A DNA stretch of 19,990 nucleotides, taken from positions 1-19,990 of the forward strand of contig JAVJUS010000117.1 in the NCBI GenBank assembly GCA_040220455.1, read 5' to 3'. The position numbers and the translations under genes were made by a program. Of this stretch, positions 13,346 to 19,990 are shown in pieces. Source of the stretch: JAVJUS01 sp040220455. GTDB lineage: Bacteria > Pseudomonadota > Alphaproteobacteria > DSM-16000 > Inquilinaceae. Numbering within the stretch: the first letter of the stretch is position 1; each line of letters starts with the position of its first letter. The notes under the pieces are model-generated. The model was given only the letters and a program-made list of their open reading frames with translations. It did not search any database and was not told the origin of the DNA.

Positions 13346-15115
13346 CTAGTCGTCGGCGGCGTTGCGGCTGACCGAGTCCTCCAGGATCCCCGGGTCGGTC
13401 AGCCCGTCGGCCAGCTTCTTCTCGAGCTCCAGCACCAGGTCGGCCTCGTCCTCGCCGGCGAGGCCCAGGGCCCGGCGCCACTGGAAGCGCGCCTCGCGCT
13501 CGCGCCCGACCATCCAGTAGGCATCGCCCAGGTGGTCGTTGATTACCGCGTCGGCGGGGCGCAGCTCGACTGCGCGCTCCAGCGTCTCGACGGCGCGCGA
13601 GATCCGGCCGGTGCGGTAGTAGGCCCAGCCCAGGCTGTCGACGATGTAGCCGTCGTCGGGCATCTGCTCGACCGCGCGGCGGATCAGCTCCTCGCCCTCG
13701 GCCAGGTTCTTGCCCCGGTCGATCCAGGAATAGCCCAGATAGTTGAGCAGATGCGGCTCGTCCGGCTGGATCGAGATGGCGCGGGTCAGGTCCGCCTCCG
13801 CCCGGTCCCAATCGCCGGCGCGCTCCAGCGCGATGCCGCGCCGGTAGAGGAAGCGCCAGTCCGCCGACAGGCGGTCCGGCGCGCGCTCGTAGGCCGCGTC
13901 ATAGGCCCCGACCGCCGCCTCGAATCGGGAGTCCGACCGGCGCAGGTCGCCCAGGGCGACCAGCGGCTCGGTACTCTCCGGCCGGGTCTCGGCCAGGTCC
14001 TGGAGCGTCGCCTCCGCGTCAGCGGTGCGCCCGAGCGAGCGCAACGCCTCGGTCTCGCGCAGCCGCGCCGCCCAGCCCACGGCGGAGCCCGCGTCCACGG
14101 CGCGATAGGCCTCGAGCGCCGCCGCCGGCCGGTTGGAGGCGAGCAGGATGTCGCCCAGCGAGGCCCGCGCCGGCGCCAGGTCCGGGCGCAGATGAAGGGC
14201 GTAATGGGCGTAGAGCAGGCCGAGGTCGGTCGCGCCCTCCCGGCTCAGGATGTCGCCGATCTGGTAGAGCGCCTCGGCCACGCCGTCGGCCGGCGCGTCG
14301 ATCAGCGGCGGCAGCGTTTCCCCCGCCTCAGCCGCCGCACGCTCGGGCGCGAGCAGGGGGTCGGGCCCCGCCTCCCCGCCGGCCCCGTCCGAGAGCAGGG
14401 CGCGCGCGGCGTCGACATCGCCCTGGCGCAGGTTGAGGCGGACCAGCGCCTTGACCAGCCGGGTGGCGCGGCCCTCCGACAGGGCGGCCTCGAAGGCCGC
14501 GCGGGCGGCGTCCGGTTGACCCACCCATTCGAGCATGAGCCCTTCGTGAAAGCCGGTGATGGCCGCGAGGCCCGTGCGCTCCCGCAACGGATCGAGCGCG
14601 GCCGTCGCCGCCTCCCCCTCCCCGGCGCCGAGCCGCAGCCAGGCTTCCAGCAGCGGCGCCGTCAACGCGGCGACGCCGGTGCGCTCCACGCCGGCGAGCC
14701 GATCGAGCGCGTCGGCGAAGTCGCCCGTCCGCACCGCCTCGACGACGAGCAGGGCCTGGGCGGCGGGCTCGCGCGGGCTCGCCTCGGCGAGGCGGCGCGC
14801 CTGGGCCAGCGCCTCGTCGAGCGCGCCGGCGCGCATCCGCGCCCGAAAGACCTCGCGCACCAGGGTGGTATTGGCCGGATCGGCCTCCAGCGCGTGGGCG
14901 TAGAAGGACGCCGCCGCCTCCGGATCGCCGGTCGCCGCCGCGTGGCCGCCGGCCAGATAGGCGCCCGCCACCGAGTCGACCGTGATCGGCGGTCGCTCCG
15001 CCGCGCGGGCCGGGGCCGCCGAGAGGGCCGCGGTCATCGTCAGGATCGCGGGCACCAGGATCGCGACCGCGAGGATCGGGGGTGCCACCCCGAGGAATCG
15101 GCCGGAATTGCTCAT
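13346..15115 (-). CDS. Exported TPR-repeat protein upstream of ispE (589 aa)
   Basis: The start is ATG at 15115; an extended frame to 15193 has no signal-peptide logic. Residues 1 to about 38 form a signal peptide (core ILAVAILVPAILTMTAAL, cut near ARA). The rest is helical with multiple TPR units: AAATGDPEAAASFYAHALEA near the start, ALEAYRAVDAG in the middle, then the conserved pair LNYLGYSWIDRG and YIVDSLGWAYYRTGR toward the end, followed by INDHLGDAYW. This C-terminal motif pair is characteristic of an alphaproteobacterial family. TPR arrays bind peptides or partner proteins, so a periplasmic or outer-membrane scaffold is likely. The partner is unknown. It is cotranscribed with ispE. Confidence 0.92.
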   Translation of the reverse strand: MSNSGRFLGVAPPILAVAILVPAILTMTAALSAAPARAAERPPITVDSVAGAYLAGGHAAATGDPEAAASFYAHALEADPANTTLVREVFRARMRAGALDEALAQARRLAEASPREPAAQALLVVEAVRTGDFADALDRLAGVERTGVAALTAPLLEAWLRLGAGEGEAATAALDPLRERTGLAAITGFHEGLMLEWVGQPDAARAAFEAALSEGRATRLVKALVRLNLRQGDVDAARALLSDGAGGEAGPDPLLAPERAAAEAGETLPPLIDAPADGVAEALYQIGDILSREGATDLGLLYAHYALHLRPDLAPARASLGDILLASNRPAAALEAYRAVDAGSAVGWAARLRETEALRSLGRTADAEATLQDLAETRPESTEPLVALGDLRRSDSRFEAAVGAYDAAYERAPDRLSADWRFLYRRGIALERAGDWDRAEADLTRAISIQPDEPHLLNYLGYSWIDRGKNLAEGEELIRRAVEQMPDDGYIVDSLGWAYYRTGRISRAVETLERAVELRPADAVINDHLGDAYWMVGREREARFQWRRALGLAGEDEADLVLELEKKLADGLTDPGILEDSVSRNAADD

Positions 15116-15324
15116 CACGCTGTCCGTCCTCGCCGTCTCGCGCTCCGCCGGTGGCGGGTATCGCCGCCGGAAACGCGCGACCCTACCGCACACGCCGTTA
15201 CCGCCAACCTAAGAGCCCCGGCCGCCCCCGGCAAGCGACGGGGGGACGCGGGGGCGGAGGGTGGCGGCGACGCGAGCCCGACCGATGGCGAGCGGCGGAG
15301 GACGCGGGCGGACGCGGGGCAGCC

Positions 15325-15786
15325 TCAGCCGGCGACCCCCGGCAGCGCCAGCGCGTCGAGCGCCGCGCGGGACGCGTCGGGGAAGGGCTGCGCCTTTCCG
15401 GTCGCCGCGTCGGTCAGGACGATCACGGTCCGCCCGGTGGCGACGCAGGCCTCGCCCGCGAAGACGCCCTGGACCAGGGTGACCGAGCTTCGTCCGACGC
15501 GCACGACGCCCGTGCCGATATCGACCGCGCCGGGCCAGTGCAGCTCCGCCCGGAAGTCGAGCTCCAGCCGGGCGATGACGAAGGACGCCCCCTCCGGCGC
15601 CAGCGGCGCGGAAGGATCGTAGAGGAAGGCGACCCGCCCGGTTTCCAGGAACGTCGCGAAGACCGCGTTGTTGACGTGGCCCTGGCGATCCGTGTCGCCA
15701 TAGCGCAGGACGTCCCGCGCCCAATGAGGGTAGAGCCCGCGATCGGTGAGATCAGGGGCTTCCGGGTCGGTCGTCAAGATCGCCAC
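15325..15786 (-). CDS. Hot-dog fold acyl-CoA thioesterase (4HBT type)
   Basis: The protein has about 153 residues, typical for the family. LRYGDTDRQGHVNNAVFATFLE carries the 4-hydroxybenzoyl-CoA thioesterase signature, with the probable catalytic Asp at residue 33 (second D of GDTD). Then come FVIARLELDFRAELHWPG and VRVGRSSVTLVQGVF. It is predicted to hydrolyse an acyl-CoA thioester in the cytoplasm; substrate unknown. There is no in-frame ATG before the conserved part. GTG at 15786 has AAAGG directly abutting it, while TTG at 15777 has the same AAAGG at 9 nt, so the shorter form is a real possibility. The gene lies 34 nt after the cupin-like gene on the same strand, so cotranscription is likely. 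Confidence 0.88.
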   Translation of the reverse strand: MAILTTDPEAPDLTDRGLYPHWARDVLRYGDTDRQGHVNNAVFATFLETGRVAFLYDPSAPLAPEGASFVIARLELDFRAELHWPGAVDIGTGVVRVGRSSVTLVQGVFAGEACVATGRTVIVLTDAATGKAQPFPDASRAALDALALPGVAG

Positions 15787-15820
15787 CCTTTCTTCATTTG
15801 GTCTCGCTGAACGACGTGGC

Positions 15821-16858
15821 CTACTCCGCGGCCTGTCCACTCGCCGGCTTCGCCGCGGCCTTTTCCAGCCATTTCGCCTGCAGAGCCGGATAGGTGTATT
15901 CGAGCTCGTTGAGCAGCATCTGCGCCCGCCGCGGATCCCGCGACGCATAGCTGAGGCTGGTCAGGAGATGCGCGATGTCCTCCCCGAGACGGGTTTCCGC
16001 GCCCGGCAGGCTGCGCTGAACCGACAGCCGCTGCGCGAGCCTGCCGACATAGTCGGTGTCGATGATCCGGAAGGCCGCCCCGAGATTCAGTCCCCGCGCA
16101 TTGAGCACCTTGTGCCACTCGTAGGGCAGATTCACGAGCACGTCGCCAGGCTCGACATGGATCGTGTCCTTTTCGAAGTCGCCGCCCGGCGCCTCGCGCC
16201 CGCTGCTGGTCGGGAACATGTTCGAGTCGTCGCCGAGCTGCTCGCCCGGGTAGGGCGGGTGCGTCATCCACTTCTTCAGACCGGCGATCATCACGAACAC
16301 GTTGAGCGTCGGGAACATGTGCCAGTCGCTGCCGACGGCGCCACGCGTGGGCTCGCCGAAGGCGTCGTTGCTGTACCCGAAGAACATGTGCCCGGTCGGC
16401 TGCCAATGGTCGATGGCGAACCAGCCGGTCGAGAAGATCGACTCCTTGACACGCTCGAAAGCCTTCTTGCCCCAGGGATAGGGGTCCTTGTAGCCGGCCG
16501 AGATCGTGCCGAGATGCGAGTAGACGTCGAGATTCCGCTCGAAGATATCGTCGAGGAACTCGCGACCGGTGCCGACTTGGCCGGACACATAGTTGTAATC
16601 GGCTTTCGAACGGTCCGCCGAGCGCAGCGTGACGGGCGCTTCGCCCTGCTTGCGGCGCCACTGAAGGGTATCCTCGACATCGACCTCGTAAAAGGCACGT
16701 GTCGTCAGCCGCGGATCGATCGGCACCATGTCCCGGAACACCGCCGGCTTCGTGAAGTCCTCGGTCGCCTGGCGGACCAGGTCGAACGTCAGGCGGCCGC
16801 CGTGATCGGACGCTGCCACTTCATTGATGAATCCGTGTTCCGTGCTGCTCTCGCTCAT
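15821..16858 (-). CDS. Cupin/JmjC-like (Cupin_8-type) protein with altered metal motif (345 aa)
   Basis: The start is ATG at 16858, preceded by GAGGTGAGCG. The second half has the double-stranded beta-helix signature of JmjC/Cupin_8 Fe(II)/2-oxoglutarate oxygenases: GSDWHMFPTLNVFVMIAGLK (177-196), KKWMTHPP, HVEPGDVLVNLPYEWHKVLN and LGAAFRI. In the family the first motif is HxD with Asn four residues on. Here it reads H180-M-F182 with N186 kept, so the usual Asp ligand appears replaced by Phe. The distal His is probably H249. The N-terminal 150 residues match nothing I recognise. It has no signal peptide. It is flanked by an EamA transporter and a thioesterase on the same strand. Possible roles are an amino-acid or natural-product hydroxylase, or a non-oxygenase derivative. 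Confidence 0.75.
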   Translation of the reverse strand: MSESSTEHGFINEVAASDHGGRLTFDLVRQATEDFTKPAVFRDMVPIDPRLTTRAFYEVDVEDTLQWRRKQGEAPVTLRSADRSKADYNYVSGQVGTGREFLDDIFERNLDVYSHLGTISAGYKDPYPWGKKAFERVKESIFSTGWFAIDHWQPTGHMFFGYSNDAFGEPTRGAVGSDWHMFPTLNVFVMIAGLKKWMTHPPYPGEQLGDDSNMFPTSSGREAPGGDFEKDTIHVEPGDVLVNLPYEWHKVLNARGLNLGAAFRIIDTDYVGRLAQRLSVQRSLPGAETRLGEDIAHLLTSLSYASRDPRRAQMLLNELEYTYPALQAKWLEKAAAKPASGQAAE

Positions 16859-16944
16859 CGCTCACCTCTAGTGTTGATGCGGCACAGCATGAGCGTGTTG
16901 CGGTGCGATACAACCATTAAAAGCTTTAATACGATATTTCTCTC
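16859..16944 (-). promoter_or_regulatory. AT-rich spacer upstream of the cupin-like gene
   Basis: The spacer contains the near-palindrome ATTAAAAGCTTTAAT (16916-16930) followed by ACGATATTTCTCTC. This is a sharply AT-rich island for the genome, running into the end of the transporter gene. It probably holds a promoter or operator for the cupin-thioesterase pair. No exact -35/-10 was fixed. Confidence 0.4.
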
Positions 16945-17853
16945 TTAATAAGACTTCGTAGGTTTCGGTATTGCCGCCGCGGCGCGAACCGACTCGTATC
17001 CGGCGACCAGAATGATCAAGGCCCCACCGGCAATTGCCTCGAGGCTCGGTCGCTCGCCGAGGAGGACGGCCGCAAGGGCCACGCCGACCACCGGCTGAAG
17101 GCAAAAGACGATCGAGACGGTTCGGGGCGGGAGGGCGATCACGCTGCGTACGAAGAGCGTATGAGCGCCCGCCGTGAAGACGACGCCGAGCAGAACGAGC
17201 GCCGCCCCGTCACGCGGCCCGCCGAGCACGGCGAGCGGACCGACGGACCAGTCGAGAGTCGGCAGAAGGACGATCGCCACGATGATCAGCTGCCAGAACA
17301 TGACAGCCGTTCCGCCGTAGGCACCGAGATGGCGCTTTACCGCGAGATTGCGGACCGCCAGGAGGACCGCCGAGACGACACCCCAGCCGAGGCCGGCCCA
17401 TTGAGTCGGGCCGGCGGCGGGACCGCCGACGAGGATCACCGCGCCGGTGATCGTCACTCCGGCCGAAGCCAGATTGCCCGGCGTGATCCGGGCGCCTCTG
17501 AAGAACAAGGGTTCGAGCAACACGGTGAAGACCGGGAAGGTGAAGAAGCCGATCAGCGCCACGGCGACCGTCGCGACCTGGATGGCATGGAAATACGCCA
17601 CCCAGTGCGCTGTCATGAGGAGACCGACGAGAGACATCGCGACAATGTCGCGGCGCGAGCCGATCCGCACGGTCTCCCGCATCGCCACGAGCAGCCCGGC
17701 CAGGGCGAGGGCGCCGAAAGCGGCGCGCAGAGCCGTGATGTCGAGCGCGGGCAGATCGACGACGCGCGCGAAGAGCGGCGCACCGCCGAGCAAGAACACG
17801 GCCCCGTACAGCCGGCCGAGCTCGAGGCCTGGAGTCCCGTGCCGCTGTGTCAT
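16945..17853 (-). CDS. EamA/DMT-superfamily transporter (302 aa)
   Basis: The protein has about ten hydrophobic segments in two tandem EamA halves. The first half includes LYGAVFLLGGAPLFARVV, ALRAAFGALALAGLLVAM, MSLVGLLMTAHWVAYFHAI and VALIGFFTFPVFTVLLEPLF. The second includes WAGLGWGVVSAVLLAVRNL, VMFWQLIIVAIVLLP, LVLLGVVFTAGAHTLFV and IVFCLQPVVGVALAAVLLGE. The E in LLEP and in LLGER occupies the expected places at the ends of each half. It lies in the inner membrane and probably exports a small metabolite such as an amino acid or nucleoside; substrate not deducible. The ribosome-binding site is weak (GGAC). The gene ends in an AT-rich tail. Linkage with the cupin-like gene (86-nt gap) suggests the exported compound relates to that enzyme. 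Confidence 0.9.
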   Translation of the reverse strand: MTQRHGTPGLELGRLYGAVFLLGGAPLFARVVDLPALDITALRAAFGALALAGLLVAMRETVRIGSRRDIVAMSLVGLLMTAHWVAYFHAIQVATVAVALIGFFTFPVFTVLLEPLFFRGARITPGNLASAGVTITGAVILVGGPAAGPTQWAGLGWGVVSAVLLAVRNLAVKRHLGAYGGTAVMFWQLIIVAIVLLPTLDWSVGPLAVLGGPRDGAALVLLGVVFTAGAHTLFVRSVIALPPRTVSIVFCLQPVVGVALAAVLLGERPSLEAIAGGALIILVAGYESVRAAAAIPKPTKSY

Positions 17854-17892
17854 GGCGACGGCCGTCCGGATACTTGAAAGGATCTCGAATCA

Positions 17893-17925
17893 GACGAAAT
17901 ACGCCTGAAAATCGTATTTCGAGTC
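17893..17925. promoter_or_regulatory. Inverted repeat between the ETF-QO and transporter genes
   Basis: CGAAATACG (17895-17903) and CGTATTTCG (17913-17921) form a perfect 9-bp dyad with a 9-nt spacer. It extends with one bulge to GACGAAATACG/CGTATTTCGAGTC. It lies 42-70 nt before the transporter ATG. It could be an operator for the transporter or the terminator of ETF-QO. Confidence 0.5.
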
Positions 17926-17960
17926 GAGGAAGGTCTTACGACCCACGATGCTGCCGAATC

Positions 17961-19604
17961 TCACATGTTCGGGTAGTTCGGGCCGCCGCCGCCTTCGGGC
18001 ACGGTCCAGACGATGTTGCGCGAGGGGTCCTTGATGTCGCAGGTCTTGCAGTGGACGCAGTTCTGCGCGTTGATCACGAAACGCGCCTCGCCGGTGGTCT
18101 CGTCCTTGACCACCTCGTAGACCGCGGCCGGGCAGTAGCGCTGGGCCGGCTCGTCATAGTCCGGCAGGTTGACCGCGATCGGGACCGACGGGTCCTTCAG
18201 CTTCAGATGCGCGGGCTGGTTCTCCTCGTGATTGGTGTTCGACAGGAACACCGAGGAGAGCTTGTCGAAGGTCAGCACCCCGTCGGGCCTCGGGTAGTCG
18301 ATCTTCCTCGCCTTCGACGCCTTGACCAGCGTGTCGCTGTCCTCGTGCCTGTGGTGCAGGGTCCAGGGCGTCTTGCCGCGCAGCCAGAGCTCCGCCCCGC
18401 TGATCAGCGTGCCCATCGTCACGCCCCAGCGATAGGCGGGCCGGCAGTTGCGCACGGCCTGGAGCTCGTCGAACACCCAGCTCCGCCGCAGCTTGTCGGC
18501 ATAGGCCGTGACCTCGTCGTGCGACCGGTCGGCGGCCAGCGCCTCGAACACCGCCTCGGCGCAGACCATGCCCGACTTCATGGCCGTGTGGTTGCCCTTG
18601 ATCTTGGGCACGTTGACGAAGCCGGCCGAGCAGCCGATCAGGCAGCCGCCCGGGAAGGTCAGTTTCGGGATCGACTGCCAGCCGCCCTCGTTGATCGCCC
18701 GCGCGCCATAGGCGACGCGCCGGCCGCCCTCCAGGCTCTGCCGGATCACCGGGTGCGTCTTGTAGCGCTGGAACTCGTCGAAGGGCGAGAGGTACGGGTT
18801 CTCGTAGTCGAGCCCGACGACGAAGCCGACCGACACCAGCCGGTCGTCGAAATGGTACATCCATCCGCCGCCATAGGTCTTCGCGTCGAGCGGCCAGCCG
18901 AAGCCGTGGACGACCCGGCCGCGCTGGTGGCGCTCGGCGGGGATCTCCCACAGCTCCTTGATGCCCAGGCCGTAGGTCTGGGGATCGGCGTTCCGGCGCA
19001 GGTCGAACTGCGCCATGAGCTGCTGGGCCAGCGAGCCGCGCACGCCCTCGGCGACGAGGGTGTAGCGGGCGTGCAGCTCGACTCCGGGGGTGTGGTTGGC
19101 CGTCGGCTCGCCGTCCTTGCCGATGCCCATGTCGCCCGTGGCGACGCCGCGCACCGCGCCGTCCTCGTCGTAGAGGATCTCCGCCGCGGCGAAGCCGGGA
19201 TAGATCTCCACGCCCAGGCCCTCGGCCTGCTCGGCCAGCCAGCGGCACAGCGTGCCCAGGCTGATGATGTAGTTGCCGTCGTTGTGCAGCTCCTTGGGCA
19301 GCAGCGCGTTGGGGATGCGGCGGGAGCCGGTCTCGGTGAAGAAGTGGAACTCGTCCGCCTCGACCGGCGTCTCCAGCGGGGCGCCCTGGGCGCGCCAGTC
19401 GGGGAAGAGCTCCTTGAGCGCGCGCGGCTCCAGCACGGCGCCGGACAGGATGTGGGCGCCGATCTCCGAGCCCTTCTCCAGGACGCAGACGCTGATCTCG
19501 CGCTCGGCCTCGCCGGCCAGTTGCATCAGCCGGATCGCCGCGCTCAGCCCGGCCGGGCCGCCGCCGACGATCACGACATCGTATTCCATCGACTCGCGTT
19601 CCAT
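17961..19604 (-). CDS. Electron transfer flavoprotein-ubiquinone oxidoreductase
   Basis: ETF-QO takes electrons from reduced ETF, fed by fatty-acid and amino-acid dehydrogenases, and passes them to ubiquinone at the inner membrane. The protein has 547 residues, as usual for bacterial ETF-QO. DVVIVGGGPAGLSAA near the N-terminus binds FAD. EKGSEIGAHILSGAV, FPGGCLIGCSAGFVNVPKIKG and GNHTAMKSG are family hallmarks. The C-terminal [4Fe-4S] ligands are C491 (RYCPA) and C516, C519, C522 (NCVHCKTCDIKDP). The end GGGGPNYPNM is typical. The start ATG 19604 gives MERESMEYD; ATG 19589 (MEYD) is nearly as good, and an open extension to 19655 is unlikely. It is divergent from the uracil-DNA glycosylase gene, an arrangement I recall as common in alphaproteobacteria. 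Confidence 0.97.
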   Translation of the reverse strand: MERESMEYDVVIVGGGPAGLSAAIRLMQLAGEAEREISVCVLEKGSEIGAHILSGAVLEPRALKELFPDWRAQGAPLETPVEADEFHFFTETGSRRIPNALLPKELHNDGNYIISLGTLCRWLAEQAEGLGVEIYPGFAAAEILYDEDGAVRGVATGDMGIGKDGEPTANHTPGVELHARYTLVAEGVRGSLAQQLMAQFDLRRNADPQTYGLGIKELWEIPAERHQRGRVVHGFGWPLDAKTYGGGWMYHFDDRLVSVGFVVGLDYENPYLSPFDEFQRYKTHPVIRQSLEGGRRVAYGARAINEGGWQSIPKLTFPGGCLIGCSAGFVNVPKIKGNHTAMKSGMVCAEAVFEALAADRSHDEVTAYADKLRRSWVFDELQAVRNCRPAYRWGVTMGTLISGAELWLRGKTPWTLHHRHEDSDTLVKASKARKIDYPRPDGVLTFDKLSSVFLSNTNHEENQPAHLKLKDPSVPIAVNLPDYDEPAQRYCPAAVYEVVKDETTGEARFVINAQNCVHCKTCDIKDPSRNIVWTVPEGGGGPNYPNM

Positions 19605-19771
19605 GCCCGCCCCGTTTCGCTCCAAGGGTGTCGTCGCCCGACCATGCCCGCTCACGCGGCGCGCGCCAAGTCGCGGTTTCGACGCGCCGCCGCGGGGCGC
19701 CCTCGAGGGGCCGCCGCGACGCCGCTCAGGCGTCGGTCGTCGCCCGCCGGCAAGCGTGCTAGCGTCCCGCC
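19605..19771. promoter_or_regulatory. Divergent intergenic region, ETF-QO / uracil-DNA glycosylase
   Basis: This is a 167-nt GC-rich region that must hold both promoters. On the plus strand TAGCGT (19760-19765), in the context GTGCTAGCGT, lies 6 nt before ATG 19772. If it is a -10 element, the transcript would begin at or near the start codon. No clear -35 was seen. Confidence 0.3.
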
Positions 19772-19990
19772 ATGACGGGTGTCAACGCGACCGATCTGGC
19801 GGCGCTGCTGCGCTGGTACGAGGCCGTCGGCGTGGACGAGGCGATCGACCTCGCCCCCGCCGACCGCACGGTCGCGCCCGCGCCCGCCGCGGCTCCCGCT
19901 CCGACTCCGGCCGCCCCACCGATCGAAGCCCGCGCGCCGGCGCCGGGCACCGCCCAAGCGCCGGCCGCGCCCGCCCCCCGGGCCGCGCCC
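19772..19990 (+). CDS. Partial uracil-DNA glycosylase (family 4/5 type), N-terminal 73 codons
   Basis: ATG at 19772 opens a frame that continues to the right edge. It begins MTGVNATDLAALLRWYEAVGVDEAIDLAPADRT. The pattern LLRWYxxxGVDEAI...P.DR is the N-terminus I associate with the SPO1-like uracil-DNA glycosylases of alphaproteobacteria, which remove uracil from DNA using a 4Fe-4S-containing fold. An Ala/Pro-rich linker follows (residues 36-73), as is common before the catalytic domain in these proteins. The catalytic domain lies outside the window, so the call rests on this short segment and on the ETF-QO neighbour. Confidence 0.7.
   Translation, partial: MTGVNATDLAALLRWYEAVGVDEAIDLAPADRTVAPAPAAAPAPTPAAPPIEARAPAPGTAQAPAAPAPRAAP

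Noticed and set aside
17847..19775. 642-codon plus-strand frame opposite ETF-QO
   Set aside because: It is an antisense shadow of a highly conserved gene with all ETF-QO motifs intact on the other strand.

Overview
This window is very GC-rich with strong third-position G/C bias. Its gene content points to an alphaproteobacterium, probably of a Rhodospirillales-like lineage; that placement is inference from gene content and style only. No rRNA, tRNA, IS element, integrase or CRISPR array was seen. Most genes are on the minus strand.

Region 1 (1-5019, minus) is a type IV pilin or pseudopilin locus. It is transcribed from a pilin-like gene (4273-5019), past a strong hairpin, into a very large pseudopilin-like gene (1604-4117). 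Three tightly overlapping genes follow: a second pseudopilin (768-1628), a small exported protein (298-771) and a truncated GspB-like membrane protein running off the left edge. The large gene is the most unusual object in the window. It has a pseudopilin core, a His/Asp/Gly-rich insertion, and a C-terminal extension with four RTX-type glycine/aspartate nonapeptides.

Region 2 (5318-7837, plus) is a two-gene unit: a divergent shikimate-dehydrogenase-fold protein and an FGGY sugar kinase. A hairpin-rich, gene-free stretch follows (7838-8139).

Region 3 (8140-11011) is a three-gene minus-strand set: a DUF1348/NTF2-like protein, a Tat-exported isochorismatase-family hydrolase with a His-rich N-terminus, and a secreted YHS-domain protein. 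It is divergent from a TetR repressor. Three copies of one 16-bp dyad in the shared intergenic region are the predicted TetR operators.

Region 4 (11022-15115) starts with two tandem 100-bp copies of a double-hairpin repeat between convergent genes. The minus-strand genes that follow are an iron-dependent alcohol dehydrogenase, ispE (isoprenoid MEP pathway) and an exported TPR protein directly upstream of ispE.

Region 5 (15325-17853, minus) carries an EamA/DMT transporter, a cupin/JmjC-like protein whose HxD metal motif reads H-x-F, and a hot-dog thioesterase. The spacers here are AT-rich compared with the rest of the window, so this may be an acquired unit.

Region 6 (17961-19990) holds ETF-ubiquinone oxidoreductase (minus) and, divergently, the first 73 codons of a probable family 4/5 uracil-DNA glycosylase that runs off the right edge.
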